DNA of 64,000 nucleotides from Psychrobacter okhotskensis (GCF_013248965.1 NZ_JABRVQ010000012.1:1-64000); one strand, 5' to 3'. Numbered from the stretch's first letter, positions 9,714 to 19,113 are shown. Translations and numbers: made by a program. Notes: generated from the sequence alone by a model not told the origin.

Positions 9714-11015
9714 GAGCCTTTCCTAAAAACTGTGTAACTGCTTATAATCCACTAACTGGAGAATAAGCAATGACTACTCAATCTGACATTAAAAAACTAG
9801 CCGAGCAAATGGCTGGTAGCATGAAAAGCTTTGATGACATCAAAGACTTCCAAAAGCAGCTCATGCAATCCTTTATTGATACTGCCTTAGAAGCTGAGAT
9901 GGAAGACCATCTTGGCTACCCCAAACATGAAAAGGCGGATAAACCTAATAAGCGTAACGGGCACACTAAAAAGACCGTCCGCAGTGACACAGGCGATCTT
10001 GAGATATCCACCCCAAGAGACCGCGGTGGCAGCTTTGAGCCTGTGCTGGTCAGTAAGCATCAAACCCGTATCTCAGGTCTTGATGACAAGATCATATTCC
10101 TTTACGCCAAGGGTCAAACCACCACCGAGATTGTAGAGAGCATTAAAGAGCTCTACGATGTCGACATTTCAAGCTCTCTTGTCTCAAGAGTCACCGATAA
10201 CATATTAGAGGACATCACCGCTTGGCAGAACAGGCCATTGAATAGTGTTTATCCTATCGTCTATTTAGACTGCATCGTCGTCAAAGTACGTCAAGACAAG
10301 CAGATCATCAACAAGGCTATCTATCTGGCGCTAGGTGTTGCTCTTAACGGTAAAAAAGAGCTGCTTGGCATGTGGCTATCAGAGAATGAGGGCGCTAAGT
10401 TCTGGCTAGGGGTTCTCACTGAACTACAAAACCGCGGGGTACAAGATATCCTCATTGCCTGTGTCGACGGCTTAAAGGGCTTCCCCGATGCCATCAATAC
10501 GGTTTATCCCAACGCTCAGGTTCAGCTGTGTATCGTGCATATGGTGCGTTACTCCATGAAGTTTGTACCATGGACGGATAAAAAGGCCGTAGCGGCTGAT
10601 TTAAAGGCCATCTACGGCGCTGATACGCTTGATATGGCAGAGGCCAATCTTGAGCGCTTTGATGAGGTGTAGGGTGATAAGTACCCGCACGTGGTCAAGT
10701 CTTGGCGTAATAACTGGGAGGGCTTAACGGTGTTCTTTGGCTATCCTAAAGACATCAGAAAAGTGATTTATACCACCAATGCGATAGAATCACTGAACAG
10801 TGTGATTCGGACAGCGGTGAATAAGCGCAAGGTATTCCCATCTGATCAGGCAGCATTCAAGGTGGTGTACTTAGCCACCCAACAGGCATCCAAAAAGTGG
10901 TCGATGCCGATCCGTAACTGGACGTCTGCTCTGAATCGTTTTATGATTATGTTTGATGACCGTATCAGTAAGCATTTAATCTAAATGGCAGTTACACAGA
11001 ATCTGGGATGGGCTC
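9714..11015 (+). mobile_element. IS256-family insertion sequence with imperfect terminal inverted repeats
   Basis: A 1302-bp insertion sequence. The ends are imperfect inverted repeats of 28 bp: left 9714-9741, right 10988-11015. They share GAGCC at the outer tip and a perfect 12-bp inner block, CTGTGTAACTGC. One transposase frame of the IS256 family fills the space between them. I compared 8 bp outside each end and saw no target-site duplication, so the copy may be old or rearranged. Confidence 0.88.
9770..10984 (+). pseudogene. IS256-family transposase interrupted by an in-frame TAG
   Basis: The 404-codon frame is a typical IS256-family (mutator-like) DDE transposase, but codon 301 at 10670-10672 is TAG. 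The reading frame continues unchanged behind it (G-D-K-Y-P-H-V-V-K-S-W), so this looks like one point change, probably TGG (Trp) to TAG. The catalytic residues appear to be Asp167 (Y-L-D-C-I-V), Asp233 (C-V-D-G-L-K-G-F) and Glu340 (N-A-I-E-S-L-N). Glu340 lies beyond the stop, so the 300-residue product would be inactive without readthrough. An ATG is not needed downstream, and the GTG at 10691 is unlikely to make a useful protein. AGGAG-like bases precede the start. Confidence 0.88.
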
Positions 11016-11093
11016 GTATGCCGTCAAAGTTTACAGTTAAACACACTAATCCTTGTTTAGACTCTAAATCGCAATCAATCGATTATACTCAAA

Positions 11094-11189
11094 CTAGGGC
11101 GTGTCCTCATTTTGACGATGTTTGGCAAGATTTACCTCATTTTTATCGCCATTTAGATTGCTATCGGTTGAACTGAGGACACGCCCTAG
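11094..11189. repeat. Palindromic MITE, copy 1
   Basis: A 96-bp element with perfect 16-bp inverted ends CTAGGGCGTGTCCTCA (11094-11109 and 11174-11189). It is flanked by TA on both sides of the GGGCGTGTC tip, which suggests a TA target duplication. The interior (GACGATGTTTGGCAA, then TTTATCGCCATTTAG) matches the right half of the copy at 62558-62731. It codes for nothing; a small frame that crosses it is spurious. Confidence 0.85.
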
Positions 11190-11227
11190 AGCGACTTAAG
11201 AGCTTATCACTTCCCTTAATAGTCAAT

Positions 11228-11263
11228 AAAAAAGCAGACATCATAATCGATATCTGCTTTTTT
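11228..11263. terminator. Bidirectional Rho-independent terminator
   Basis: Inverted repeat with arms AAAAAAGCAGA and TCTGCTTTTTT around a short loop; the A/T tails let it work on both strands. It lies just downstream of the minus-strand gene tail ending at 11307, so it may be that lost gene's native terminator. Confidence 0.8.
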
Positions 11264-11306
11264 GTATTTCAAAGTCGCTTTTTAAGTCATTATTTTTAAG
11301 CAATGA

Positions 11307-11453
11307 TCAGTCCTGAGGTTTGATTAAGTACTTCTCACCAGTGGCTTGTTTACCATAAGCGGCGATTGACTGTAACTGCAACGCTTCTTGTAGCGTGACT
11401 TCATGCGTATAGCTGCTGGCAAATGTGGTGGTAATAACACAACTAGACCAGAT
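11307..11453 (-). pseudogene. C-terminal remnant of an unidentified gene
   Basis: On the minus strand a protein-like frame runs into a TGA at 11307-11309 with the tail H-E-V-T-L-Q-E-A-L-Q-L-Q, then A-A-Y-G-K-Q-A-T-G-E-K-Y and finally I-K-P-Q-D. It reads like the regular C-terminus of an enzyme. Reading upstream, the frame meets a TGA near 11450 and the sequence stops looking coding, so only about 45 codons remain. It still sits directly before a good terminator (11228-11263). I could not name the parent gene. A different minus-strand frame here (11324-11512) is less protein-like. Confidence 0.5.
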
Positions 11454-11535
11454 TCATTCAGAACACAGTATAGAAAAGTAGGTACATCTAGGTGGACAAC
11501 AAATGATTTCAAAAACCAACCAGGAGGATAGAATA

Positions 11536-11928
11536 ATGAGTGCGAGTAAAGTTAAAGAAATTCAACAACAAATTGCTTACTGGATATTTGAACATGCACC
11601 AAGGAATTGGAGTAAATGCTGTATATATATGGAATTGTTACTAATAGATGGAGATATGGATAACAGTTGGACTACAGTATGGTTCGATAGTAATAATAAG
11701 GAAATGATTGATATTGAAATCTCAGCTTTAAATGAATCAAATATGAAAGAGCTATTTGTCGACCTTAACAATGTTATTGCTGAAATTGATGAGCGTTGGA
11801 CGACCTGCAAGATGAAAGTTACTTCAGATGGAAAATACAACTTTGACTTTGGTTATGAGAGACCACCACGCTTGAAGTGGGAGACAGCAGACGACCTTCT
11901 ATATCATCCAGATTATACAAGTTTCTAA
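11536..11928 (+). CDS. YezG-like (DUF600) immunity protein
   Basis: A 130-residue protein resembling the YezG/DUF600 immunity family, which neutralises nuclease or other polymorphic toxins in the cytoplasm. Supporting features are the acidic, Trp-rich composition, an N-terminal helix with I-A-Y-W-I-F-E-H-A-P-R-N-W, and the C-terminal W-T-T-C-K-M-K-V followed by G-K-Y-N-F-D-F-G-Y. The ATG at 11536 is chosen because AGGAGG lies eight bases upstream; the frame is open from 11503 but without such a site. No toxin is adjacent, so it is an orphan immunity gene. It has lower GC than its neighbours, which suggests transfer. The family call rests on pattern recognition. Confidence 0.68.
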   Translation: MSASKVKEIQQQIAYWIFEHAPRNWSKCCIYMELLLIDGDMDNSWTTVWFDSNNKEMIDIEISALNESNMKELFVDLNNVIAEIDERWTTCKMKVTSDGKYNFDFGYERPPRLKWETADDLLYHPDYTSF

Positions 11929-11951
11929 TTTTTTTAATTAAGTAGCTATAA

Positions 11952-12113
11952 ATGAGTATAGAAAAATCTAAAGAGTTACAGGAAAGAATAGTAATTACTA
12001 TATTTGAAAATGCTCCAGAAAATTGGGATAAATACTGTCCAGCATACGGCATAGGCTGTATTTGTACTGGTCAATTCCATCACGCCCAAACTCAACAATT
12101 TAGTGTCAATTAA
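11952..12113 (+). pseudogene. Truncated second YezG-like immunity gene
   Basis: An ATG at 11952 opens a 53-codon frame whose first 30 residues are clearly related to the preceding gene: E-L-Q-E-R-I-V-I-T-I-F-E-N-A-P-E-N-W against I-Q-Q-Q-I-A-Y-W-I-F-E-H-A-P-R-N-W. After residue 30 the similarity ends and an unrelated tail leads to TAA at 12111. It is best read as the 5' part of a tandem immunity duplicate whose 3' part was lost by deletion or replacement. It starts 23 bp behind the intact copy. Confidence 0.65.
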
Positions 12114-12136
12114 TAATCATTATTTAGGATAATCTG

Positions 12137-13087
12137 ATGACCCCAATCCACATTGCCTTAGCCGTATTGGTTACCTTTATATGGGGTGTGAATTTTACCT
12201 TTATTGCATGGGCGCTTGAAAGCTTTCCACCACTAATGCTCACTGCCCTACGCTTTTTCTTTACTGCCGTGCCGTTGGTTTTGTTCCTCAAGCCACCTAA
12301 ATTCAACCGTACGCTATTTATTTATGCCATCGGTACCTTTGTCATGCAATATGCCTTTGTATTCACCGCCATGCATTTGGGTGCATCGGCAGGATTGACG
12401 GCGTTATTGCTACAGGTTCAGATTTTTATCACCGTATTACTGGCTTTTGTCATACTGGGTGAAGCGGTGAGTCGCATGCAAATCATCGGTATGGTGGTCG
12501 GTGTGCTAGGACTGGGTGTCATTGCACTCAATCTCGGCGGTGATATGCCTTTGATTGGTTTTATCTGTATCTTGATTGCGGCCATAGGTTGGAGCTTTGG
12601 CAATATTGCTTCAAAACAAGCCTCAACACAGCAAAGCATTAGTAACACCTCTACTACCTCGCCTATTAATAGCAATAATAAAGCTTCAAATAAGACATCG
12701 GCACTGTCTGCGCTAGCACTGGTAGTATGGGGCGGTCTGATCGCTTGTGTGATTTTGACGTTATCATCTCTACTATTCGAGACCGAAGCATGGCAGCTTG
12801 CGACATTTACGCAGGCATCGATTAAGTCTTGGCTATCGCTTGGGTTTATTGTCTATATCTCAACCCTGATTGGCTTTGGACTATGGGCGCATCTACTGGC
12901 GCAAAATATAGCCTCTAAGGTTATGCCCTTTGCCCTACTGGTGCCTGTATTCGGTATGGCAACTTCAGTGCTGTTCACAGGAGAGATAGTAACGTGGTGG
13001 AAAATGCTGGCGATGACGCTCATTTTATCCGGACTGATATTGGCAAATGTGAAGATGGGACTGGGAAGAAAAGCTGCTAAAACTTAA
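12137..13087 (+). CDS. eamA: EamA-type exporter (DMT superfamily)
   Basis: A 316-residue inner-membrane protein with about ten transmembrane helices in two EamA repeats. It aligns by eye with E. coli EamA, an exporter of O-acetylserine and cysteine: F-I-W-G-V-N-F near the N-terminus, P-P-L-M-L-T-A-L-R-F, and G-L-T-A-L-L-L-Q-V-Q. Between helices five and six is a Ser/Thr/Asn-rich cytoplasmic loop (about residues 163-190) longer than usual. Substrate specificity cannot be read from sequence; only the amino-acid/metabolite exporter class is secure. It is convergent with cobA. Confidence 0.85.
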   Translation: MTPIHIALAVLVTFIWGVNFTFIAWALESFPPLMLTALRFFFTAVPLVLFLKPPKFNRTLFIYAIGTFVMQYAFVFTAMHLGASAGLTALLLQVQIFITVLLAFVILGEAVSRMQIIGMVVGVLGLGVIALNLGGDMPLIGFICILIAAIGWSFGNIASKQASTQQSISNTSTTSPINSNNKASNKTSALSALALVVWGGLIACVILTLSSLLFETEAWQLATFTQASIKSWLSLGFIVYISTLIGFGLWAHLLAQNIASKVMPFALLVPVFGMATSVLFTGEIVTWWKMLAMTLILSGLILANVKMGLGRKAAKT

Positions 13088-13167
13088 GCCACTATTAATA
13101 AAAAATCATGAATGCCGATACTATTATTATCTTTTGTCTACGCACTGTTTTCGTGCAGGACAGCTGA

Positions 13168-14079
13168 TTAAGTTACCTCCGTAATTTTAGTCGTTACAGT
13201 GTTTTCAATGTTAGCAAATACACTTTTACCCAAAGCGCCAAGATTGTAGGCGGCAAACTCATGATATAAGGTCACCACATCGCCCATAATTAAAAGCGCA
13301 GGGGTTGGCAAATTCGCGCTCGCTTGCTGACTAGAAATATTGCCAAGCGTGCCGATAAGTAACTGCTGCGTGGGTAAGCTGGCATGGCTAATAATAGCAA
13401 AAGGCGTCTCGCTGTCGCGACCTGCAGCCATCAATCCCTGAGTCATCTCATCTAACCGATGCAAACCCATATAAAACACCACCGTTTGCGTGCTATCTAG
13501 ATGCTCATGATAGTCGTTGTTAGGCGCGCCTGCCTTTTTGCAAGCAGTGACAAACTTGACAGACTGCGCATGATCGCGATGGGTCAATGGGATACCTGCT
13601 CGGCTCGCAGCGGCACTGGCGGCCGTGATGCCGGGGATAGACTCAAAGCGAATGCCGTGGCGCACGACTTCTTGGAGCTCCTCACCGCCGCGCCCAAAGA
13701 TAAAAGGGTCGCCGCCTTTGAGTCTGACGACTGTTTTGCCTGCCAGCGCATGCTTAACGAGTAGCTCGTTGATGCCTTCTTGCGGTAAGGCATGATTGGA
13801 TCTGCGTTTACCGACGAATATCTTTTCGGCGCTCGGCACGCACATATCTAAAATATCCTCCGAGACCAAACTGTCATAGAGTACGACGTCTGCCCGCTGC
13901 ATCACACGCAAGGCTTTTAGCGTTAATAGCTCAGGATCACCCGAGCCTGCGCCAACTAAATAGACTACGCCTGTACATACAGAGTCTTGTCTATTTAATG
14001 AATTAGCATTTTGAGCACAATTTTGATTCGCCAAATTATGGGTTGCAAGGTTTGGAACAAATACAGATGAATGACTCAT
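13168..14079 (-). CDS. cobA: Uroporphyrinogen-III C-methyltransferase
   Basis: A 303-residue SAM-dependent SUMT that methylates uroporphyrinogen III at C2 and C7 to give precorrin-2, the siroheme precursor. Family motifs are present: V-G-A-G-S-G-D-P-E-L-L-T-L near residue 40, V-V-R-L-K-G-G-D-P-F-I-F-G-R-G-G-E-E and the G-I-T-A-A-S-A-A-A segment. The first 35 residues are Asn-rich and poorly conserved. It is the last gene of the leftward nitrate operon, about 90 bp behind nasA, and would supply siroheme for NirB. No CysG-type oxidase/chelatase domain is attached, so precorrin-2 must be finished elsewhere. Confidence 0.93.
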   Translation of the reverse strand: MSHSSVFVPNLATHNLANQNCAQNANSLNRQDSVCTGVVYLVGAGSGDPELLTLKALRVMQRADVVLYDSLVSEDILDMCVPSAEKIFVGKRRSNHALPQEGINELLVKHALAGKTVVRLKGGDPFIFGRGGEELQEVVRHGIRFESIPGITAASAAASRAGIPLTHRDHAQSVKFVTACKKAGAPNNDYHEHLDSTQTVVFYMGLHRLDEMTQGLMAAGRDSETPFAIISHASLPTQQLLIGTLGNISSQQASANLPTPALLIMGDVVTLYHEFAAYNLGALGKSVFANIENTVTTKITEVT

Positions 14080-14172
14080 GGCGATAGCTCCTAATAACAG
14101 TATGAATACAGCAAAGTGAATACTTGACGAACAAATAACTTGAATGACTTGGTTGCCCTGATAACAGTCCTT

Positions 14173-17100
14173 TTAAACGGTAACTGACTTACCATTAGTA
14201 GTACTTATCAGTTGCAAGTGATGTGCCATTTGCCTCTCTAAGTTTGCATAAGTGGCGCGCGTACTATGCGCGTACTGTGCGATCAATTCATTAATCTGAC
14301 CGATACATGAGCCACAGTTGGTACCCGCTCGGCAAGCGTTGCCAACCGCTTGCGCGCTACGACACTGCTCATTGGTAATTGCATTAATAATGATGTTTTC
14401 TCCGACTGCCATACACGAGCATACCAATGGACCTGGGTCGATATAACCTGTGGCTGGACGACCTGCGAGCAGCCACTTATAGCGCTGATCAACGGGTATC
14501 GCCTCGGTACTGGCAAAGCAGCTATCGAGCCAATGACTGCTCGGTAGTTGAGTCACTTCTGGAGCGAAGTAAACCGCGAGCAGTAGTTGAACGTTATCTT
14601 TCGTAGCGCTTGTAATATCTGATGCGTGACCATCTATCTCTACACCATTCGTATCCGATTGCGTTGAGATAAAGCGCAGTTGTCCTGCCAATTGATTAAG
14701 GGTAAAAGCGCTATTAAGCAACAATTTATCTGTTAGATCATGTTGATAGGTGTCGATAAACTGTTGCCAAAAGTTAGGGTCGAGTAATTGTTCGACAACG
14801 TTATTAATTGGACTAGCTAAAGTAATTAAGACACTATTTACTTGCCGACTGATACTCCATGTCAGCGCTGGCAATACTAAATAGGACGAATCATTCTCTG
14901 TATTTAAATTTGAAAACGATGCTTGCTCTGATAATTGGTCTCGCTGTTGTTGCGCAAGACGACTGTTTATAGCCTGCAAGTGCACCAGCATGGCGTCTTG
15001 GAGATTAGGATGCACCAAAATCTTGCCAAGCGTCTGCATCGGTACGCGACTGATAAAAATGGCTGAGTTTTTAAGCTCAGGCTGCCCTGAATGCGGATCG
15101 ACTACGGTTGGAATGAGCGTACCTACGCGGGCAAAGCTAGCAAAAGCATCGCTCCAGTGCATCGGCATAAAGCCATCACCGATGCGCATACTATCGCTGA
15201 TGGCGACTTGTGCCAGTACCTTAGCGTGCTCATTTGCATCAATCGACTCACTATCTTTTTCCCTACTTTCATAGCGAGGATGCAACTGCACATAATCATC
15301 CTTATCGATACTGAGTTTTTTGGCATCATCGGGATGCAGGGTTAGCGTCGGTACTGACTCATGCTGATTGAGCTGCGACGCCAGTCCCGTACGCGTCATG
15401 GTATGCCACTGATCGCGTAGTCTGCCGGTAATTAGTCGTAGAGGTACCGTCAGTAATTTATCACTATCAGACTCAGAAGTAGCGCTCCTGTTATCGCTTT
15501 TCTTATTATTCACTTTTGATTTTGAGCGATACTGATGCAGATTGGGCAAGCTGGCCTTGGCGGCTGGCGTGATAGCGATAAGGTTGGCTTGCAGGGGCAC
15601 GATGCGCGCACCGCCCCATTGAAAGGGCGTCATGGTTTCATAGTCGTCATGACTTAAGAAAGGTAAGATGGTCTTTTGGCTCTTATGATGACTATCTAGC
15701 TTTGAGCTAACATGCATCACTGACAAATCTTTTGCTACATTCAGATAGCGCGGTTGATTGGTTGAAGATGCAGGCTGGCTAAAATCATTCTTAAAGGCAG
15801 TCAGGGCTATATGCTCATTGAATATCTCGCTAGGATGCTGATAATTAAAGCCTGCCAGCCCCATACGCGTAGCGACTTTCGAGAGTATCCACCAGTCGGG
15901 CTTGGCAAGACCGAGCGCAGGCATCAAGGTGCGTTGGCGTGAGATACGCCGCTCAGAGTTGCTCACTGTACCTGATTTCTCACCCCAACCTTGCGCTGGC
16001 AAGACAATATCCGCGCAGTGCACCGTATCACTGTCTACCGAGCAATCAGACACAATAACCAAATCGCAGTGAGCGAGCGCTTGGCGAAATCTGTCGGCTT
16101 CAGGTAAGCTCACCACAGGATTGGTCGCCATAATCCAAATGGCTTTGATACGTCCATCCAAAATCGCCTCTGCAGCATCGCAAGCTTGGATACCCGCTGT
16201 TGGTGCTATAGGCTGCGGCGTTTGCCAAAAGTCAGCTACCCATTGCCGATGTACGCTGTTATTCAACTCTAGATGCGCGGCTAATAGATTGGATAGCGCA
16301 CCGACCTCACGCCCGCCCATGGCGTTTGGCTGACCAGTAAGTGAAAACGGACTAGCCCCTACTTTGCCGACCCGCCCTGTCAGTAGATGGGTATTGATAA
16401 TGGCATTGACCTTGTCAGTGCCGCTTTTGGACTGTTTGACGCCCATACTAAACGCGGTCACTGTCTTATCATGGCTAGCGACTAGCTGATAGAACTGGCG
16501 AATACTTTGGATACTGACTTGGCAAGCGCTTGCCACTTTCTCAATGCTCCATGTTTTAGCCGCACTCAAAGCGTCATCAACACCGCTCGCATACTCAAGA
16601 TAAGCCTCATCTGCGCATTCTTGCTCGCTAAGATAATGCAGTAGTCCATTGTATAAATGCGTATCGGTGCCCGCAGCGATAGGCAAATGTAAATCTGCAA
16701 ACTCGCAAGAGTCAGTACGGCGCGGGTCAATAACGATGAGTTTTTTATTAGCATCCGCTTTTTTGGCAGTAAGGAAGCGCCCAAATAATATAGGGTGACA
16801 CCATGCCATATTGGAGCCAACCAGCACTAATAAATCACAGGCTTCTAAATCCTCGTAGTTACCAGGGACGACATCTGCGCCAAACGCACGTTTGTGTCCC
16901 GCCACCGCTGATGACATACATAGACGCGAGTTAGAATCGATATTGTTATTACCGATAAAGCCCTTGATAAATTTATTGGCGACATAATAATCTTCAGTCA
17001 ATAGCTGCCCTGAGACATAGAACATAATGCTGTCTCGACCATGTTTGGTAATAGTGTCATTTAGGCGCTGAGCAATATCTTCTAATACTGTGTCCCAATC

Positions 17101-17553
17101 CGTATTTTCTATGAGCGCTTTTGTCTCAGATGCGTTTATAGCTTTATTACTAGAAGCTGTATCTAATGGCGCTATTGGCATAGCCTGTTGTCGTTGCATA
17201 GACATCAGTTTGTTTTGATAATAAGGTTCGGTTAAGCGCCGCGTACTACCTAAAGTTTGTGCCAGCGCACTCCCCTTTGAGCACAGTTTGCCAAAATTGG
17301 CAGGATGCTCAGGGTCGCCTGTTACACTGATAGTGCCAGCTGTATCAACCTGAGCTAAAACCCCGCAGCCGACGCCGCAATAAGGACAAGTGGTACGAAT
17401 GGTCGTTACCGAATGGTTGTTTAAAGCGCCTAGTGGCGTTATTTGAGTAGGGTTTGTGGTTGCACTTATATCTTGCGTCGCAATGACTTGGCTTGTCATG
17501 TTTTGGGTATTTTTAGAAACCTTTAGAGTCTTTTCGCTGAGGTTGTCATTCAT
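14173..17553 (-). CDS. nasA: Assimilatory nitrate reductase, catalytic subunit
   Basis: A 1126-residue molybdopterin oxidoreductase that reduces nitrate to nitrite in the cytoplasm. The N-terminal [4Fe-4S] ligands are Cys56, Cys59, Cys63 and Cys91 (C-P-Y-C-G-V-G-C, then L-C-S-K-G). The bis-MGD domains follow with Y-V-S-G-Q-L-L-T-E-D-Y, G-S-N-M-A-W-C-H-P and S-D-C-S-V-D-S-D-T. The C-terminus carries a BFD-like [2Fe-2S] domain with Cys1045, Cys1047, Cys1080 and Cys1083, as in NasA of Klebsiella and Pseudomonas. It is longer than usual (about 900), owing to an N-terminal extension of some 45 residues and low-complexity inserts around 690-720 and 865-900. It overlaps the preceding reductase gene by four bases. 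Confidence 0.93.
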   Translation of the reverse strand: MNDNLSEKTLKVSKNTQNMTSQVIATQDISATTNPTQITPLGALNNHSVTTIRTTCPYCGVGCGVLAQVDTAGTISVTGDPEHPANFGKLCSKGSALAQTLGSTRRLTEPYYQNKLMSMQRQQAMPIAPLDTASSNKAINASETKALIENTDWDTVLEDIAQRLNDTITKHGRDSIMFYVSGQLLTEDYYVANKFIKGFIGNNNIDSNSRLCMSSAVAGHKRAFGADVVPGNYEDLEACDLLVLVGSNMAWCHPILFGRFLTAKKADANKKLIVIDPRRTDSCEFADLHLPIAAGTDTHLYNGLLHYLSEQECADEAYLEYASGVDDALSAAKTWSIEKVASACQVSIQSIRQFYQLVASHDKTVTAFSMGVKQSKSGTDKVNAIINTHLLTGRVGKVGASPFSLTGQPNAMGGREVGALSNLLAAHLELNNSVHRQWVADFWQTPQPIAPTAGIQACDAAEAILDGRIKAIWIMATNPVVSLPEADRFRQALAHCDLVIVSDCSVDSDTVHCADIVLPAQGWGEKSGTVSNSERRISRQRTLMPALGLAKPDWWILSKVATRMGLAGFNYQHPSEIFNEHIALTAFKNDFSQPASSTNQPRYLNVAKDLSVMHVSSKLDSHHKSQKTILPFLSHDDYETMTPFQWGGARIVPLQANLIAITPAAKASLPNLHQYRSKSKVNNKKSDNRSATSESDSDKLLTVPLRLITGRLRDQWHTMTRTGLASQLNQHESVPTLTLHPDDAKKLSIDKDDYVQLHPRYESREKDSESIDANEHAKVLAQVAISDSMRIGDGFMPMHWSDAFASFARVGTLIPTVVDPHSGQPELKNSAIFISRVPMQTLGKILVHPNLQDAMLVHLQAINSRLAQQQRDQLSEQASFSNLNTENDSSYLVLPALTWSISRQVNSVLITLASPINNVVEQLLDPNFWQQFIDTYQHDLTDKLLLNSAFTLNQLAGQLRFISTQSDTNGVEIDGHASDITSATKDNVQLLLAVYFAPEVTQLPSSHWLDSCFASTEAIPVDQRYKWLLAGRPATGYIDPGPLVCSCMAVGENIIINAITNEQCRSAQAVGNACRAGTNCGSCIGQINELIAQYAHSTRATYANLERQMAHHLQLISTTNGKSVTV

Positions 17554-19061
17554 AAGACTTCCTCTACTGCATCCTTTGCTATATTGCTTGAATTTAGGGT
17601 ATTCAAATCACAGTAGGCCGCACCATAGATTAAATGCTCTCTTATCGCTGTAATATCAGTGCTACTGTTAACCAGTTCACTGTAAAAACCGCCTTCATTT
17701 ACCTCACCGTAGAGTACCGCGCCGACGAGCTTGTTGTCTCGCAAGTAGAGGCGGTGATAGTGGTTGATGCTGGTTTGCTGATAGGTGATGGTTTCTATAT
17801 TTAAGGCATCACTTTCATCAAAATCAACTTGTCCTGCTGAAAAAGCACTGATACCAGATACCTTTAGTTTTAATGATAAAGGTTTGCTAATAAAGGGCTG
17901 CCAGTTTTTTTTGGGCTCTGAGCTGTTAACTACTATCCCTTCGTCTTTTAACACAGAGTCCTTAAGCACAGTATTTTTTGATAGGGTTTTTTCTAATACA
18001 GTATCTTTTAATAAAGCGCCCTTTAATACAGAAACCAAAGTATCGACTTGCTGATTGACGGGCGCGACCATCCCAAACAGCTCACCGTCCAGCTCCACAC
18101 ATTCGCCAATAGCATAAACATTGGGGCAACTAGTGCGCATATAATTATCAACGATAATGCCGCGATTGACCTCAAGACCACTGCCCTTTGCCAGTGCTAC
18201 ATTTGGCACGACGCCTACTGCCATTACGATAAAGTCAGCAGGCAAGGTGCGCCCGTCTTGTAGCAATAACCCGCAGACCTTGCTGGCTGTCGTCACTATA
18301 CGTTCGGTAATAGCCGAGACTTCTAGCCTGATACCGCGAGAGACCAGTTCTGCTTGCAATAAGGTAGCAGCAGGCAAATCAAGTTGACGGTTAAGTACAT
18401 AGTCATCCATGTGTACAACGGTCATCGACGCCCCCTGTGCGGTTAATGCACAAGCCGCCTCCAGCCCTAAGACTCCGCCACCAATGACGATCCCTATCTT
18501 AGCTTGACGTGCATACTGGCTGAGCGCCTTAACATCGGCGACCTCACGAAAGACGTGAACGCCTATAGCATCATGATTGGGAAAAGGAATAACACGCGCG
18601 CTCGAACCTGTTGCTAGTACTAGCTTGGCATAAGTTAGCGTCTGCCCATTATCCAATTCTATTAACTGCTGAGCGCTATCAATCGCATCGACGCTGACAC
18701 CTGCAAGCACAGTGATACCAAGCTGCTCATACTCTGCTTGGTCGTAAAGATAAGTATCCTCAAACACGGTATCGCCTGCTAGTACAGGGGACAGCATAAT
18801 ACGATTGTAGCCTACGTGTTGCTCTTTGCTGATAAGCGTTATCGGTAAAGAGCTTGAATTTTCCGACGCCGTTTGCAGCCGGGCGCGCGCCAGCTCAATA
18901 GCAAAACGGCTGCCTGCCATACCCGCACCAATGATGACGATGCCTGTACTGTCAGCACTAGCATGTAGTGTGGTTTTGGACTTCTGGCAGTTCTTAGTTG
19001 TAAGTGGTGCTTGATCATTTGATACCAATGACGACATCATAAGAGTATTCCTTAGCTGCAA
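17550..19061 (-). CDS. nasB: FAD-dependent NAD(P)H reductase of the nitrate reductase system
   Basis: A 503-residue flavoprotein related to the N-terminal half of NirB but lacking the siroheme domain. It probably passes electrons from NAD(P)H to NasA. The FAD-binding motif I-V-I-I-G-A-G-M-A-G lies near residue 41, the NAD(P)H-binding I-G-I-V-I-G-G-G-V-L-G-L-E-A-A near 195, and V-Y-A-I-G-E-C closes the FAD domain near 315. Residues about 340-374 are an unusual insert of repeated Leu-Lys-Asp/Thr-Val-Leu units. It overlaps nasA by four bases (ATGA). The functional name varies between species (NasB, NasC); the role is inferred from domain and operon. Confidence 0.85.
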   Translation of the reverse strand: MQLRNTLMMSSLVSNDQAPLTTKNCQKSKTTLHASADSTGIVIIGAGMAGSRFAIELARARLQTASENSSSLPITLISKEQHVGYNRIMLSPVLAGDTVFEDTYLYDQAEYEQLGITVLAGVSVDAIDSAQQLIELDNGQTLTYAKLVLATGSSARVIPFPNHDAIGVHVFREVADVKALSQYARQAKIGIVIGGGVLGLEAACALTAQGASMTVVHMDDYVLNRQLDLPAATLLQAELVSRGIRLEVSAITERIVTTASKVCGLLLQDGRTLPADFIVMAVGVVPNVALAKGSGLEVNRGIIVDNYMRTSCPNVYAIGECVELDGELFGMVAPVNQQVDTLVSVLKGALLKDTVLEKTLSKNTVLKDSVLKDEGIVVNSSEPKKNWQPFISKPLSLKLKVSGISAFSAGQVDFDESDALNIETITYQQTSINHYHRLYLRDNKLVGAVLYGEVNEGGFYSELVNSSTDITAIREHLIYGAAYCDLNTLNSSNIAKDAVEEVL

Positions 19062-19113
19062 TGTACAGTAGTAAATATATAGCGTGTCATATCATTTTTG
19101 GTTAAAGCTCACC

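Noticed and set aside
10985..11176. 63-codon plus-strand frame behind the IS256 transposase
   Set aside because: It runs through the IS right end and MITE copy 1, so it is an accidental frame in repeats.
11324..11512. 62-codon minus-strand frame before the immunity gene
   Set aside because: The adjacent frame ending at 11307 is more protein-like and ends at a terminator; this one looks like its shadow.
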